Assembly: GCA_029239415.1 (NCBI GenBank)
Contig: JAQZAY010000223.1
Coordinates: forward strand, 1-6,509
DNA from: Pseudomonas sp.
GTDB lineage: Bacteria; Pseudomonadota; Gammaproteobacteria; Pseudomonadales; Pseudomonadaceae
DNA: 6,509 bases
Reading direction: 5' to 3'
Shown here: in pieces, positions 5,866 through 6,509 of the stretch
How positions within the stretch are numbered: position 1 is the stretch's first letter
Layout of the letters: the number at the start of each line of letters is the position of its first letter
Notes under the pieces: model-generated
Seen by the model: only the letters and a program-made list of their open reading frames with translations
Databases searched by the model: none
What the model was told of the DNA's origin: nothing
Made by a program: the position numbers and the translations under genes

Positions 5866-6291
5866 TCAGAACGGTTTGACGACCACCAGGATCACGACGG
5901 CCAGCAGGATGAGCACGGGCACTTCGTTGAACCAGCGGTAGTAGACGTGACTGCGGCGGTTCTCACCCAGGGCAAAGCGTTTGCGCTGTGCGCCGCAGAT
6001 GTGGTGGTAGCCGGTCAGCAACAGCACCAGCGTCAGTTTCGCATGCATCCAGCCCTGGCTCAGGAAGCCTGGGTTGATCACCAGCAGCCAGATGCCGAAC
6101 ACGTAGGTGGCGATCATGGCGGGGTTCATGATGCCCCGGTACAGCTTGCGCTCCATGACGGCGAAGCGCTCCTGGCTGACGCTGTCGGTGCTCTGGGCGT
6201 GGTAGACGAACAGCCGCGGCAGGTAGAACAGCCCGGCGAACCAGCACACCATGCTGACGATATGCAGCGCCTTGATCCAGAAATAGAGCAT
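5866..6291 (-). CDS. hemJ: protoporphyrinogen IX oxidase HemJ
   Basis: Membrane protein of 141 residues that oxidises protoporphyrinogen IX to protoporphyrin IX in haem synthesis, replacing HemG or HemY in many Gram-negatives. Four hydrophobic helices are visible, near 5-25, 55-75, 82-102 and 121-139. Family landmarks are His10 in KALHIVSMVCWFAGLFYLPRLF, the YRGIMNPAM turn (51-59), HAKL with Lys85, and YYRWFNEVPVL (117-127). The ATG at 6291 follows AGGA at 8 nt (CTCGAGGAAACCAACG) and begins directly with the first helix, as is normal for the family. It is divergent from argC, a neighbourhood shared with P. aeruginosa (PA0661/PA0662 as I recall). A separate downstream hairpin suggests it is monocistronic. 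Confidence 0.94.
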   Translation of the reverse strand: MLYFWIKALHIVSMVCWFAGLFYLPRLFVYHAQSTDSVSQERFAVMERKLYRGIMNPAMIATYVFGIWLLVINPGFLSQGWMHAKLTLVLLLTGYHHICGAQRKRFALGENRRSHVYYRWFNEVPVLILLAVVILVVVKPF

Positions 6292-6325
6292 CGTTGGTTT
6301 CCTCGAGGTTTTTCACGGTGGTCAG

Positions 6326-6331
6326 ATAGTA
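6326..6331 (-). promoter_or_regulatory. possible hemJ -10 element
   Basis: Minus-strand TACTAT (4 of 6 to TATAAT), 34 nt upstream of the hemJ ATG. The matching -35 position is poor (TGGCTC at 17 bp). The palindrome at 6355-6369 lies just upstream of that position, where an activator often binds. Confidence 0.35.
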
Positions 6332-6354
6332 GAGAGCATCGGGCGTCGGAGCCA

Positions 6355-6369
6355 TCACAACGGTTGTGA
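6355..6369. promoter_or_regulatory. perfect 15-bp palindrome, putative operator between hemJ and argC
   Basis: TCACAAC-G-GTTGTGA, seven paired bases on each side of a single central base. Its right arm contains the argC -35 hexamer TTGTGA (6364-6369). A dimeric regulator here would be expected to repress argC and could also affect hemJ. The half-site order is the reverse of CRP (TGTGA...TCACA), and it does not resemble the pseudomonad ArgR site as I know it. The regulator is unknown. Confidence 0.5.
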
Positions 6370-6392
6370 GCAGGCGTGCGCATCCCTATCAT
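6364..6392 (+). promoter_or_regulatory. sigma70 promoter of argC
   Basis: -35 TTGTGA (6364-6369, 4 of 6 to TTGACA), 17-bp spacer, -10 TATCAT (6387-6392, 5 of 6 to TATAAT). A start near 6399 would leave a leader of about 33 nt before the argC ATG. The best promoter in the window by consensus and spacing. Confidence 0.6.
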
Positions 6393-6431
6393 CGTGGCTT
6401 TACAGTCGGTTCGTTGAGAGGGGCACGCGTC

Positions 6432-6509
6432 ATGATCAAGGTCGGTATCGTCGGCGGCACGGGGTACACCGGTGTCGAACTGCTGCGTCTGCTGGCGCAG
6501 CACCCACAA
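6432..6509 (+). CDS. argC: N-acetyl-gamma-glutamyl-phosphate reductase ArgC (3' end outside window)
   Basis: Third step of arginine synthesis: NADPH-dependent reduction of N-acetylglutamyl phosphate to the semialdehyde. Only the first 26 codons are present, but [21 protein letters not shown] is the characteristic N-terminus with the nucleotide-binding GGTGYTG loop at 8-14. The ATG follows GAGAGG with about 9 nt spacing. The gene is truncated by the window edge; the family is usually about 340 residues. Divergent from hemJ with a shared 140-bp regulatory region. Confidence 0.95.

Noticed and set aside
5963..6358. Minus-strand frame beginning [12 protein letters not shown] upstream of hemJ
   Set aside because: It overlaps most of hemJ in another frame, has no good ribosome binding site and covers the likely hemJ promoter.
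1..6509. Search for CRISPR repeats, insertion sequences, tRNAs, toxin-antitoxin or defence genes
   Set aside because: No repeated spacer pattern, terminal inverted repeats, tRNA-like cloverleaf or such protein families are visible; all coding capacity is taken by the listed genes.

Overview
The window is a GC-rich stretch of core chromosome from a gammaproteobacterium, almost certainly a Pseudomonas. The protein sequences (TrpD, TrpC, a Crp/Vfr regulator, Coq7, HinT-like HIT protein, HemJ, ArgC) and the gene order trpD-trpC...crp(vfr)-osmC/yhfA...coq7-HIT...hemJ-argC fit that genus. The presence of an extra lipoate-ligase-like gene between trpC and crp, and the absence of speD next to the OsmC-family gene, look less like P. 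aeruginosa PAO1 (as I remember its order) and more like a P. putida/fluorescent-type pseudomonad. I see no mobile elements, RNA genes, CRISPR arrays or phage genes.

Layout: (1) 1-2539, plus strand: the 3' part of trpD, overlapping trpC by 4 bp, then 67 bp and a BPL/LplA-superfamily gene, probably co-transcribed. (2) 2551-3195, minus strand: crp/vfr, converging on the lipoate-ligase-like gene with only 11 bp between stop codons. (3) 3196-3384: a 189-bp divergent regulatory region between crp and an OsmC-family gene (YhfA type). crp and yhfA are also divergent neighbours in E. coli. (4) 3808-3848: a short convergent gap with a GC-rich hairpin. (5) 3849-5744, minus strand: coq7, a HinT-like HIT gene and a short-chain dehydrogenase, transcribed in the order SDR-HIT-coq7, each with its own TACACT -10-like box 28-30 nt before its start. 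(6) 5866-6291, minus strand: hemJ. (7) 6292-6431: divergent hemJ/argC regulatory region with a good sigma70 promoter for argC and a perfect 15-bp palindrome over its -35 box. (8) 6432-end, plus: the first 26 codons of argC.

Functionally this is housekeeping DNA: tryptophan synthesis, lipoate attachment or octanoyl transfer, cAMP-dependent global regulation, peroxide/thiol stress, ubiquinone hydroxylation, nucleotide phosphoramidate hydrolysis, haem synthesis and arginine synthesis. I do not see a new multi-gene system. The points worth a second look are small: the palindrome at the hemJ/argC promoter, an SDR that has lost its catalytic serine, a divergent lipoate-ligase homologue sitting in the trp operon, the repeated promoter architecture on the minus strand, and start-site details of the HIT gene. 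Three annotated starts differ from the longest open frame (crp, coq7, HIT), chosen from ribosome binding sites and family lengths. No gene-free stretch exceeds 300 bp.
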